Source: Nemertoderma westbladi | Taxonomy: Eukaryota; Xenacoelomorpha; Nemertodermatida; Nemertodermatidae | DNA length: 20,451 nucleotides | Direction of reading: 5' to 3' | Assembly (NCBI GenBank): GCA_032718475.1 | Contig: JAUCBJ010002067.1 | Location: forward strand, 1-20,451 | Part shown: piece after piece, positions 8,701 through 16,394 of the stretch | How positions within the stretch are numbered: position 1 is the first letter of the stretch | Layout of the letters: every line of letters begins with the position of its first letter | The notes under the pieces: model-generated | What the model was told of the DNA's origin: nothing | Database searches by the model: none | Seen by the model: the letters and a program-made list of their open reading frames with translations, nothing else | Program-made: the position numbers and the translations under genes

Positions 8701-9643
8701 ATTTATTGATCTTAGATTTTGATGTCTCAAAAACACAGAATAAAATTAAAACAGTTTTAAAAAATTACAATTAAACAGTTCCATTTCACCAATAAGTCCC
8801 ACTCTAAAACACAGCAAATATATATTATCAATAACAATACACTAACAAAAACAACTTTGTTTCAAAAACTACTTTGTTTCGAACTGCGTAAATCAGTTTC
8901 AAAGTTATAAATAAATAATTTAATAAATAAATAATTTAATAAATAAATAATTTAATAAATAAATAATTTAATAAATAAATAATTTAATAAATAAATAATA
9001 TAATAAATAAATAATTTAATAAATAAATAATTTAACAAATAAATAATTTAATAAATAAATAATTTAATAAATATATAATTTAATAAATAAATAATTTAAT
9101 AAATAAATAATTTAATAAATAAATAATTTAATAAATAAATATTTTAATAAATAAATAATTTAATAAATAAATAATTTAATAAATAAATAATTTTATCGCG
9201 GATTTAGTTGTACTTACCATATTCCCCGGATCTTCAACAGGGTATCCTTCAGTCATTTCCGTGTTACATGTAATTGTCAAATCGAGCTCGATTGCTTTGA
9301 TAAAACTTTTATCGGAAGGGTCTTCGTTTAGCTCGTAGCGCAAACTCGATTCGATGTTGGTGCGATTCAAACAGGGTAAATTCATTCCGGCCGATAGTAG
9401 ACGCATGTCGCAGAGCGATAGAGCCCTGGGGTTAATTTGGTCAACCTCTACCCTTACCTAAAGAGAGACACAGAACTGGAGAGAGAGAGAAATAGTATGC
9501 TTTATATGCGCAGTAGCAGAACAAAGCGGCAAACATACATCAACGGTTGCAGCATGAGGATGCAAGGCCGCCGGCCAACCCAGCAACGTTACAGGAATGT
9601 AAATGGCTGACAACCACGTTACCGCTCGCCTTCCGGTCGCCAT
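2583..9643 (-). CDS. Secreted/cell-surface protein with beta-sandwich-type repeats and a discoidin segment, 11 exons
   Basis: Coding exons in order on the minus strand: 9643-9539, 9457-9218, 8542-8405, 8310-8162, 7858-7708, 7411-7207, 6963-6786, 4098-3988, 3829-3598, 3382-3148, 2717-2583. Every junction has GT..AG and every phase matches (0,0,0,2,0,1,2,2,0,1), giving 626 codons. Residues 1 to about 30 form a signal peptide. Residues 36-581 carry repeated beta-strand-like motifs such as GSRVSYDITVKH followed by LNMEIALYLP, and DSATYRLVMNF. These recall DUF11/CARDB-like extracellular sandwich domains, but I could not name the family. Residues 582-626 start an F5/8 type C domain (GALGMASGVIEDCQLKSS). 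The likely place of action is the cell surface or matrix. The remainder of the discoidin fold was not found in the window. Confidence 0.78.
2718..3147 (-). other. Intron 10 of minus-strand gene
   Basis: 430-bp AT-rich intron, phase 1, as is usual at boundaries of extracellular modules. No other feature was recognised in it. Confidence 0.65.
3148..3382 (-). CDS. Exon 10 of minus-strand extracellular protein
   Basis: Acceptor ctcgtctag|gct, phase 0; donor ttgaac|gtaagt, phase 1. It encodes VYFTDTLRVQLHAVVDRDEI and then LVEPRLYWATSP, another strand-turn-strand block, followed by a Tyr- and Phe-rich end (FQFVTYRFFFE) just before the discoidin-like exon. The plus-strand open frame over the same bases is a shadow. 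Confidence 0.76.
3433..3461. repeat. Short inverted repeat in intron 9 of the minus-strand gene
   Basis: caataggtctac and gtaggcctattg are inverted with a 5-bp loop (ggtat) and one mismatch. It contains the TAGGCCTA word common in this genome. It may be a remnant of a small mobile repeat. Confidence 0.5.
3598..3829 (-). CDS. Exon 9 of minus-strand extracellular protein
   Basis: Seventy-seven codons from ctatctcag|a to aaactattt|gtaagt. It has the clearest repeat-domain signature in the gene: SRVSYDITVKHMDKVVSQAE, then EALNMEIALYLPIYINPVF. This fits the pattern of a strand, an A-rich turn and a strand ending in LP that is typical of DUF11-like sandwich modules. The end, VEHIAGGLIKLF, leads into exon 10. 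Confidence 0.78.
3830..3987 (-). repeat. AT-rich simple repeat within intron 8
   Basis: The stretch 3896-3960 is built from repeated atatatgtaagaat and tata words inside a 158-bp intron. It looks like a short microsatellite with no sign of function. Confidence 0.6.
3988..4098 (-). CDS. Exon 8 of minus-strand extracellular protein
   Basis: The acceptor tttgttttccag|a lies just beyond the minisatellite-bearing intron. The first base completes an Arg codon (ag|a) with exon 7. It encodes RPMLELTMEVFPTN and the start of a new repeat, LDGVEKIYKR. Donor cgagg|gtaaat is phase 2. Confidence 0.75.
4256..6832 (-). repeat. 46-bp minisatellite, about 55 copies, made of exon end plus 5' splice site
   Basis: The period of 46 bp was measured directly between successive gatgtag words (4265, 4311, 4357). 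On the minus strand a unit runs gttagtgag, a 30-nt middle, then ctgccag. The first 9 nt equal the start of intron 7 and the other 37 nt equal the end of exon 7. Several units carry a 4-bp insertion (cttgcttgaag), and a few are shorter. Blocks of units are duplicated, for example about 5268-5700 again 513 bp later. The array fills most of intron 7, ending about 150 bp before the exon 8 acceptor. Confidence 0.95.
6786..6963 (-). CDS. Exon 7 of minus-strand extracellular protein; its 3' end is the source of the minisatellite
   Basis: Acceptor catatttttag|cg completes an Ala codon with exon 6. It encodes DDEIVVEFDIEMQD, GTIAVAISS and the tail TISVLQDVITA. The donor gccag|gttagtg at 6786/6785 is phase 2 and joins exon 8 in frame as TARFERSQRP. 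The last 37 nt of the exon plus the first 9 nt of the intron are the unit repeated about 55 times downstream. That makes this donor the first of many near-identical ones. An earlier donor (tctg|gtgatg) is possible but has a poorer consensus and the wrong phase for exon 8. Confidence 0.7.
7207..7411 (-). CDS. Exon 6 of minus-strand extracellular protein
   Basis: Acceptor gggtttag|ttt, phase 0; donor aacacag|gtttgt, phase 1. Sixty-eight codons with ILACPKTAS and a second cysteine in LGCQPIDVD, then NDKVLIDLGVVTNT. A strand like the last one leads directly into the DDEIVVEFDIEMQD strand of exon 7. Confidence 0.73.
7708..7858 (-). CDS. Exon 5 of minus-strand extracellular protein
   Basis: Acceptor ttcttag|c completes a Ser codon begun in exon 4; donor tatgat|gtaagt is phase 0. 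It encodes EKTLIEIQMPTDADLGQAM and the KIRHVGRNI segment, the continuation of the strand pair begun in exon 4, plus two cysteines in LQCNCYQF. Confidence 0.75.
7859..8161 (-). other. Intron 4 of minus-strand gene
   Basis: 303-bp AT-rich intron. No repeat or gene was recognised in it. Confidence 0.65.
8162..8310 (-). CDS. Exon 4 of minus-strand extracellular protein
   Basis: Acceptor tttgttgcag|tta, phase 0; donor tactacag|gtgac, phase 2. It encodes STLSRTTMIEDGG and DSATYRLVMNFANYY. The second matches the GDxVxYxxxV strand seen in DUF11-like repeats and continues into exon 5. Confidence 0.75.
8405..8542 (-). CDS. Exon 3 of minus-strand extracellular protein
   Basis: Forty-six codons, phase 0 at both ends (cgccag|gcg to atccag|gtgagt). 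The start ARFELVLVISDDPDIL reads as two edge beta strands of a sandwich domain. The rest is hydrophobic, with LLLSGFLWYAGLLLPASP. This could be mistaken for a membrane segment but is short and contains Ser, Gly and Pro. Confidence 0.72.
8543..8904 (-). other. Remainder of intron 2, minus-strand gene
   Basis: Strongly AT-rich non-coding sequence between the exon 3 acceptor and the 16-bp array. No feature was recognised. Confidence 0.6.
8905..9195. repeat. 16-bp AT minisatellite, about 18 copies, in intron 2 of the minus-strand gene
   Basis: The period is 16 bp (aatttaataaataaat; starts at 8917 and 8933), with a few single-base variants. It lies within the 675-bp intron 2 and ends about 22 bp from the exon 2 donor. 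It contains only A and T apart from one c. Confidence 0.95.
9218..9457 (-). CDS. Exon 2 of minus-strand extracellular protein
   Basis: Eighty codons between acceptor ctttag|gta and donor aatatg|gtaagt, both phase 0. It has three cysteines (SLCDMRLL, LPCLNRT, TITCNTE) and one N-x-T glycosylation-type site (NRT). The INPRALSLC...LPCLN spacing faintly recalls the start of an integrin alpha thigh domain, but the match is too weak to call. Confidence 0.78.
9539..9643 (-). CDS. Exon 1 of minus-strand extracellular protein: start codon and signal peptide
   Basis: ATG at 9643, then MATGRRAVTWLSAIYIPVTL and a further hydrophobic stretch to LHPHAA. This is a basic n-region, hydrophobic core and an A-x-A-like end, typical of a signal peptide of about 25-31 residues. 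The donor gttgat|gtatgt is phase 0 and meets exon 2 after an intron of only 81 bp with a ctctctctctttag acceptor. This ATG is the first in a sensible context; an upstream noncoding exon cannot be excluded. Confidence 0.7.
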
Positions 9644-9662
9644 GTAATGGCGGCCGCTGACT

Positions 9663-11790
9663 GTTGTTACACATTTATTAGCGGGATGATAACTATCCCT
9701 AATGCTGGGCTACGGCCAAAAAAGTTATTTTGCCCTAGGGCAAAATAACCATGTTATTCCCTCTTAGTAGTGAAGTGTTTATCGTGACACCACATACTGA
9801 CATACAAACATAGGAACCGGTAATGCTGCTGTACTCGTCTTAGGTCTGTTGTGTGTCAGTGTAAATCAGGTATTCAGACCACCAACTAGTTTTGTATTTA
9901 ATGTTTCATTATTATTGGGCGTTTTGTATTTCATGTTTCATTATTATTGGGCTGTGCTCCACTAGACAGCAAGGCCTATTTATGTCTCATTAATCACCTC
10001 ATTTGACGAATTATACTGACGGCACTGATCTATGACTAAACTTTCAATTTCCACAGCAAATTAAGAGGTACCGGTACAGTAGGCCTACATAGTGTCACAG
10101 TCCAGAGTCGCACCGTACCAGGTCTGCAGCCTTCAGCCCTGCAGGTAGGTCTAGTTTGGCCTGTATTTATATAGGCTGCAAGGTACCGTACTACCTCGTA
10201 CTGCAGTGAGGCGTTTCTCCAGTTCCTTCCTCCTAAATGTCAAAAAAGATATCTAAGAATGTCGTTTAAATACGTTCGCCTCTTTCTGCCTTTTCCTTTT
10301 TAATACAGACATTGAAACGTTTTAATATTAAAGTAAAGTAAAAAAAAGTATTAACCGGTCTTCTAAGCGGAAGGTCTGGTGTTCAAGCCCCAGAACAGCC
10401 AAATTTTTGCTAGCTTCCAGTTGTACTGTAGGCTAATGGCAACCTGTCATGAGTTAAGGAGTAAAGAATATGGTTAGATAACCAGAGTACTCGACCTTGG
10501 GAGTAGTGTGGTGCCTTTCCCTGCGTCACAGATAATAGCCAAGATAATGTAGCCTTTGGGTTGTTGCCTCGGGTGTTTCTTCTTACACGTTTAAATATAA
10601 CTTTACTTTACTTTTATGCAGTTCTTAGCCAACACTACATTTTCTAGACCATACTTTGATATAGTGGAGCGGAGATAGGTGTTGGTCGACTCTAAGTGAC
10701 ATCCTTCTTTTAAAACTGGCATAACAACCCGTTACTATGGGAATATTAATTACTATTTAGTTAACTTAAATATAGCTCAAAATGTGGAGAAAAAGAAGTA
10801 CCTACTTTTTTCCCTAGGGAATAATAGTTAATCATACAGTAGGCCTAGGATTGCATTGAACTTACTTTTCCCGGCGAAAGATGTAAATGTGAAAATATTT
10901 TTCGTGGAATTTCTTAAACTTTATTACATGTGTTGAAAGAGCATCGAAATAGAAAATGTTTTTAGCTTTAAGAAATATATATATATTAATATATATTCAT
11001 ATACATATAATATATATTCTTAATAAACTTTATATATTCCAGAACCATTAAATTAATTAACATTTTCCTAAGTACTACATAATTATTTATACTAATAAAT
11101 GTATTTAATGTGAACGATATACACCCCCCTTCTGTGGGTAGTGGATACATGACATGTCCACCAAAAATACTATTCAATTAATTCAGCCAAATTAGTTATA
11201 TATCCAATTTGAAGTTAATGCAATGTTACTCCTAGCGGCCAATGTAAGAAAATAGGAATTTTAGAATGTAAACCATTTACATAAGTTTGACATCAATATT
11301 CACCTACAAATTCAGGTGCTTTTTTGATGATCGAATCTTACGGCGATTGGATGAATTAAGCATAGAGCTATACAACACACATGACACAGTAGGCCTAATG
11401 TTTTACCTTTGGAGCTTGGGTGTTATTATTCCCTTGGGCAAAATAACACTTATGCAATTAATGAATTAAAGTGAAACACACCGAAAATTTTCCAATGCCC
11501 TTGGGCAAAATCAATATAAACACCCCCAAAACTTTCCAAGCCCCATTTTGTAAACTCTCCCCCCAAACAATGCCCTTTTAGAATCTGTAATAATAGTTGT
11601 TAAGGGATAAAAATAATCGAAATGCATACCACAGTACATGTGTAACAACTTACTTATTCCCCAGAAGTTAGTTATTTTCCCAGTTATTTAACCCTTGGGC
11701 AGGAACACCCTCGGGCTTCGCCCTCGGGTTGTTTCCTGCCCGCGGGTTAAATAACTGGGAAAATAACTAACTTCTGGGGAATAAGCATAG
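9663..11790. repeat. 2.1-kb tandem duplication, copy 1
   Basis: Its start (gttgttacacat) recurs 2127 bp downstream, and the match continues through the whole unit with small indels. Inside are a 26-bp perfect palindrome (9724-9749), a direct pair of 28-30 bp words at about 9892-9952 (tgtttcattattattgggc), and an AT run near 10975. Short frames such as 11287-11469 have no true start, and the differing bases between copies are not biased to silent positions, so the unit is treated as non-coding. It may be a non-autonomous element: gttgttacacat at 9663-9674 is repeated inverted at 11638-11649. Confidence 0.9.
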
Positions 11791-11802
11791 TTGTTACACA
11801 TT
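11638..11802. repeat. Long palindrome at the junction of the two 2.1-kb copies
   Basis: Arms 11638-11694 and 11746-11802 are inverted copies. A 42-bp perfect core begins cttattccccagaagttag, and an outer 12 bp (atgtgtaacaac against gttgttacacat) is separated from it by 3-4 unpaired bases. The centre is itself nearly palindromic, with a ctcgggcttcgccctcggg tip. It could form a cruciform or a hairpin RNA. Confidence 0.9.
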
Positions 11803-13915
11803 TATTAGCGGGATGATAACTGTCCCTAATGCTGGGCTACGGCCAAAAAAGTTATTTTGCCCTAGGGCAAAATAACCATGTTATTCCCTCTTAGTAGTGA
11901 AGTGTTTATCGTGACACCACATACTGACATACAAACATAGGAACCGGTATTACTGCTGTACTCGTCTTAGGTCTGTTGTGTGTCACATCGGGTGTAAATC
12001 AGGTATTCATACCACCAACTAGTTTTGTACTTCATGTTTCATTATTATTGGGCGTTTTGTATTTCATGTTTCATTATTATTGGGCTGTGCTCCACTAGAC
12101 AGCAAGGCCTATTTATGTCTCATTAATCACCTCATTGTCATACTCATATTATTGACGAATTATACTGACGGCACTGACCCATGACAACTTTCAATTTCCA
12201 CAGCAAATTAAGAGGTACCGGTACAGTAGGCCTACATAGTGTCACAGTCCAGAGTCGCACCGTACCAGGTCTGCAGCCCTGCAGGTAGGTCTAGTTTGGC
12301 CTGTATTTATATAGGCTGCAAGGTACCGTACTACCTCGTACTGCAGTGAGGCGTTTCTCCAGTTCCTTCCTCCTAAATTTTAAAAAAAGATATCTAAGAA
12401 TGTCGTTTAAATACGTTCGCCTCTTTCTGCCTTTTCCTTTTTATTACAGACATTGAAACGTTTTAATATTAAAGTAAAAAAAAGTATTGACCGGTCTTCT
12501 AAGCGGAAGGTCTGGTCAAGCCCCAGAACAGCCAAATTTTTGATAGCTTCCAGTTGTACTGTATGCTAATGGCAACCTGTCATGAGTTAAGGAGTAAAGA
12601 ATATGGTTAGATAACCAGAGTACTCGACCTTGGGAGTAGTGTGGTGCCTTCCCTGCGTTACAGATAATAGCCAAGATAATGGAGCCTTTGGGTTGTTGCC
12701 TCGGGTGTTTCTTCTTACACGTTTAAATATAACTTTACTTTACTTTTATGCAGTTCTTAGCCAAAACTACATTTTCTAGACCATACTTTGATATAGTGGA
12801 GCGGAGATAGGTGTTGTTCGACTCTAAGTGACATCCTTCTTTTAAAACTGGCATAACAACCCGTTACTATGGGAATATTAATGTTATTCTTATAATGTTA
12901 CTATTTAGTTAGCTCAAATATAGCTCAAAATGTGGAGAAAAAGAAGTACCTACTTTTTTCCCTGGGGAATAATAGTTAATCATACAGTAGGCCTAGGATT
13001 GCATTGAACTTACTTTTCCCGGCGAAAGATGTAAATGTGAAAATATTTTTCGTGTTGAAAGAGCATCGAAATAGAAAATGTTTGTAGCTTTAAGTAATAT
13101 ATTTATATTAATATATATTCATATACATATAATATATATTATTAATAAACTTCATATATTCCAGAACCATTAAATTAATTAACAATTTCCTAAGTACTAA
13201 ATAATTATTTATACAGTACTAATAAATGTATTTAATGTGAACGATATACACCCCCCTTCTGGGGGTAGTGGATACATGACATGTCCACCAAAAATACTAT
13301 TCAATTAATTCAGCCAAATTAGTTATATATCCAATTTGAAGTTTATGCAATGTTACTCCTAGCGGCCAATGTAAGAAAATAGGAATTTTAGAATGTAAAC
13401 CATTTAAATAAGTTTGACATCAATATTCACTAACAAATTCAGGTGCTTTTTTGATGATCGAATCTTACGGCGATTGGATGAATTAAGCATAGAGCTATAC
13501 AACATACATGACACAGTAGGCCTAATGTTTTACCTTTGGAGCTTGGGTGTTATTATTCCCTTGGGCAAAATAACACCTATGCAATTAATGAATTAAAGTG
13601 AAACACACCGAAAATTTTCCAATGCCCTTGGGCAAAATCAATATAAACACCCCCAAAACTTTCCAAGCCCCATTTTGTAAACTCTCCCCCCAAACAATGC
13701 CCTTTTAGAATCTGTAAATAGTTGTTAAGGGAAAAAAATAATCGAAATGTATACCACAGTACATGTGTAACAACTTACTTATTCCCCAGAAGTTAGTTAT
13801 TTTCCCAGTTATTTAACCCTTGGGCAGGAACACCCTCGGGCTTCGCCCTCGGGTTGTTTCCTGCCCGCGGGTTAAATAACTGGGAAAATAACTAACTTCT
13901 GGGGAATAAGCATAG
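11791..13915. repeat. 2.1-kb tandem duplication, copy 2
   Basis: It aligns to copy 1 over its full length, ending at the same cataag-type word (catag, 13915). Differences include an extra tcatactcatattat-type insertion near 12140 and the loss of about 26 bp near 13050 (cgtg|ttgaaag), bounded by a short gtg/gtgttg microhomology. Its inverted end word is at 13763-13774. After 13915 the similarity stops. Confidence 0.9.
13778..13910. repeat. Second copy of the 133-bp palindrome core
   Basis: Same 42-bp perfect arms and cttcg tip as the junction palindrome, at the end of copy 2. The outer gttgttacacat arm is absent here because no third copy follows. Confidence 0.9.
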
Positions 13916-14330
13916 ATGTAGGCTGATGGCTGATGTTTTATATGATAACTAGCAGTGGCCGGTAAGTGTCGTGTCGAACCTTCAGGGTGGAGCTGGGCTT
14001 TCGCAATAAAACATTGGCAGCAATTCCTCGTTTGTTCAGTGAGCAGTGAAACTTGTAAGTAAATACGTTTGATTGAAAAAAAAAACTATTTGTATTATTA
14101 TTAAACAAGTGTTTATTTATTAAATAATCGCGCACCTAAATCTAATTGCAATTACCTTTGTTTAAAATACTTTTCTTGGTTATATACATATCCCGAAATT
14201 TCATACACAAAATCAGGAAAAATCGACCCAAGGAAATCTGTCTAATTGATGAAATTCTACAGGAATTAACTTAATACGATCAGATATTGATAAAATAGGC
14301 ACTGAACTGTCCAGAGAAGGAGGCACCCAG
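13916..14330. other. Unassigned AT-rich stretch
   Basis: Non-repetitive sequence with short open frames that show no domain-like pattern. Nothing was recognised. Confidence 0.5.
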
Positions 14331-14740
14331 GCACAAGGTACTACCGTAGTACTGAGTGCCTCGGCACAATGTACTACCCGTCGTCAGGTACTACCGTAGT
14401 ACTGAGTGCCTCGGCACAAGGTACTACCGTAGTACTGAGTGCCTCCGCACAAGGTACTACCCGTCATCAGGTACTACCGTAGTACTGAGTGCCTCGGCAC
14501 AAGGTACTACCCGTCATCAGGTACTACCGTAGTACTGAGTGCCTCGGCACAAGGTACTACCCGTCATCAGGTACTACCGTAGTACTGAGTGCCTCGGCAC
14601 AAGGTACTACCCGTCATCAGGTACTACCGTAGTACTGAGTGCCTCGGCACAAGGTACCCGTCATCAGGTACTACCGTAGTACTGAGTGCCTCGGCACAAG
14701 GTACCCGTCATCAGGTACTACCATAGGTATAGTTTCGCAC
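14331..14740. repeat. 50-bp minisatellite with palindromic sub-blocks, about 8-9 copies
   Basis: Starts of gtactaccgt at 14338, 14388, 14421, 14471, 14521, 14571, 14621, 14668 and 14715 give a 50-bp period. There is one short unit of 33 bp, and the last units are 47 bp through loss of tac. Each unit holds the inverted repeat gtactac-c-gtagtac and gtgcc-tc-ggcac, so single strands can fold. Confidence 0.92.
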
Positions 14741-14962
14741 AGGTAGAATTTACAATGTTAATGATCACTTAAAGGAAAGGACCTTTATTCTAACTAAAAC
14801 AATAAACGAGAGACAATAACACAGGATACAGTTATATTGTTGATGATATGAAGCGAAATAATTAGGTAGGATTACTGTAGTACATCTAGGATGTTGGCCC
14901 TAGGTGGTACCAGTTTGCCAAGGCGGTCAATACTACCGACGGCAGGTAGTATTTGGGATAGT

Positions 14963-15904
14963 ACTTAAGTCATATCTGAACCCAATCTGGACCCAATCTC
15001 GAGAATTATACCAAATCTGAACCCAATCTGAATCGAAAATAGAAAGAGAGGTGAAAATTGTTAATGTTTGCATTAACAATTTTGAAATTTGAAGAAATTT
15101 TACATATCTTTTTTCATATTTAAATTTGCGGGAGGCCGCTACACTACTGCTGTATTGGGGACTGCAGTTACTACTGTATTGTACTGATGTGCAGTCGTTA
15201 ACGTTATAGGAGCTAACCTCTACCGGTAGGCGGCATCCCAACTGACAACTACGGCTGTACGGTTCTCGTAGCAGTTCGGTTTCTGTCTACCTTTGGGTAG
15301 GTCTACAGTAGGTTACTAGTGCCTGGTACAGGTCCCTACCGTACATCTGTCCACGTCCAGCTGTCTCTACATACATACATACGGTACCCTGCACTAGTAA
15401 CCTACCGTAGACCTACCCAACGTTAGACCGAAACCGAACTGCTATGAGAACCGTACAGCAGTGTTCTGTAGTTGTCAGTTGGGATACCGCCTACTGGTAG
15501 AGGTTAGCTATAATAACGTTGACGACTGCACAGCAGTACAATACAGTAGTAACTGCAGTCTGCAATACAGCAGTCCCCAATACAGCAGTAACTGCAGTCC
15601 CCAATACAGCAGTAACTGCAGTCCCCAATACAGCAGTAGTGCTGCGGCTGCCTGCAAATTTATATGAAAAAAGATATGTAAAATTTCTTCAAATTTCAAA
15701 ATTGTAAATGCAAAAATTAATAATTTTCACCCCTCTTTTTATTTTCGATTCAGATTGGGTTCAGATTTGGTATAATTCTCGAGATTGGGTCCAGATTGGG
15801 TTCAGATTTGGTATAATTCTCGAGATTGGGTCCAGATTGGGTTCAGATTTGGTATAATTCTCGAGATTGGGTTCAGATACTGTAGGTTCAGATATGACTT
15901 AAAG
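14963..15904. repeat. Foldback element with unequal arms
   Basis: Left arm 14963-15330 and right arm about 15380-15904 are inverted copies around a spacer of about 50 bp containing catacatacatac. Matching landmarks are gtaggttactagtgc, agcagttcggtttc, the cagttgggat word and ccagattgggttcag. The right arm is longer because two internal pieces are tandemly amplified: a 24-bp caatacagcagtaactgcag unit (15563-15645) and a 41-bp tataattctcgag unit (15771, 15812, 15853). The left arm has one copy of each. No transposase is visible. Confidence 0.88.
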
Positions 15905-15905
15905 T

Positions 15906-16394
15906 CAGGTCAGGCCTCCAGATCCTGCTACCACTATGGCAGTAATGTGGTACTACCTGTAGCTGTCAGCCCAGTAGGGCAGACCCGATAAGCATAGCCT
16001 ATGCATTATTTAGTTGATCAAGAGTGGGTTGGTTTTAGCCCTGTCAACTAAATCAAGTCATAGAGGGCTATAGCGCCTCGGGCACCATTGAAGGCAATGG
16101 CTTGAGTATGCATCTATGCAATAGAGATATACACGCCCTGCTCTGTCTATACTGGATGCTCCTCTACCAGTGTGTTAGGTAACCTAACCCAGGAGGCACA
16201 CTTGGTTCAGTGTGTAACAAAAGGACTCCTACAGTCGGCAGCAGGGCTGTAGGCCATGGATAGGTGGAAGATAATCAACCAATGATTAGACATGCTGACA
16301 AGGTCGGCGGAAGGTAATCAACCAACAGCGACCTACTGCGAAGACGCTTGTAGGAGTTGCGACCACAAGCAGTTTACTCTCGCAACTGAAAGAT
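15906..16394 (+). other. Region between foldback and LINE fragment, possibly LINE 5' untranslated region
   Basis: Non-coding in appearance and less AT-rich than the flanks (gcgcctcgggcac, ggtaacctaaccc). It leads without a break into the LINE frame, so it may be that element's 5' end. This is inference from position only. Confidence 0.35.

Noticed and set aside
10345-10401. tRNA-like 3' half (gtcttctaagcggaaggt, then tctggtgttcaagcc)
   Set aside because: A box-B-like word and a five-base stem are visible, but there is no acceptor stem or A box, and copy 2 has lost three bases in the loop. At most it is a tRNA-derived repeat relic.
11287-13596. Sixty-codon frames in both copies of the 2.1-kb repeat (11287-11469 and 13414-13596)
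   Set aside because: They start at TTG, and the differences between copies (Y/N, T/I, L/P) are amino-acid changes rather than silent ones. No sign of selection for a protein.
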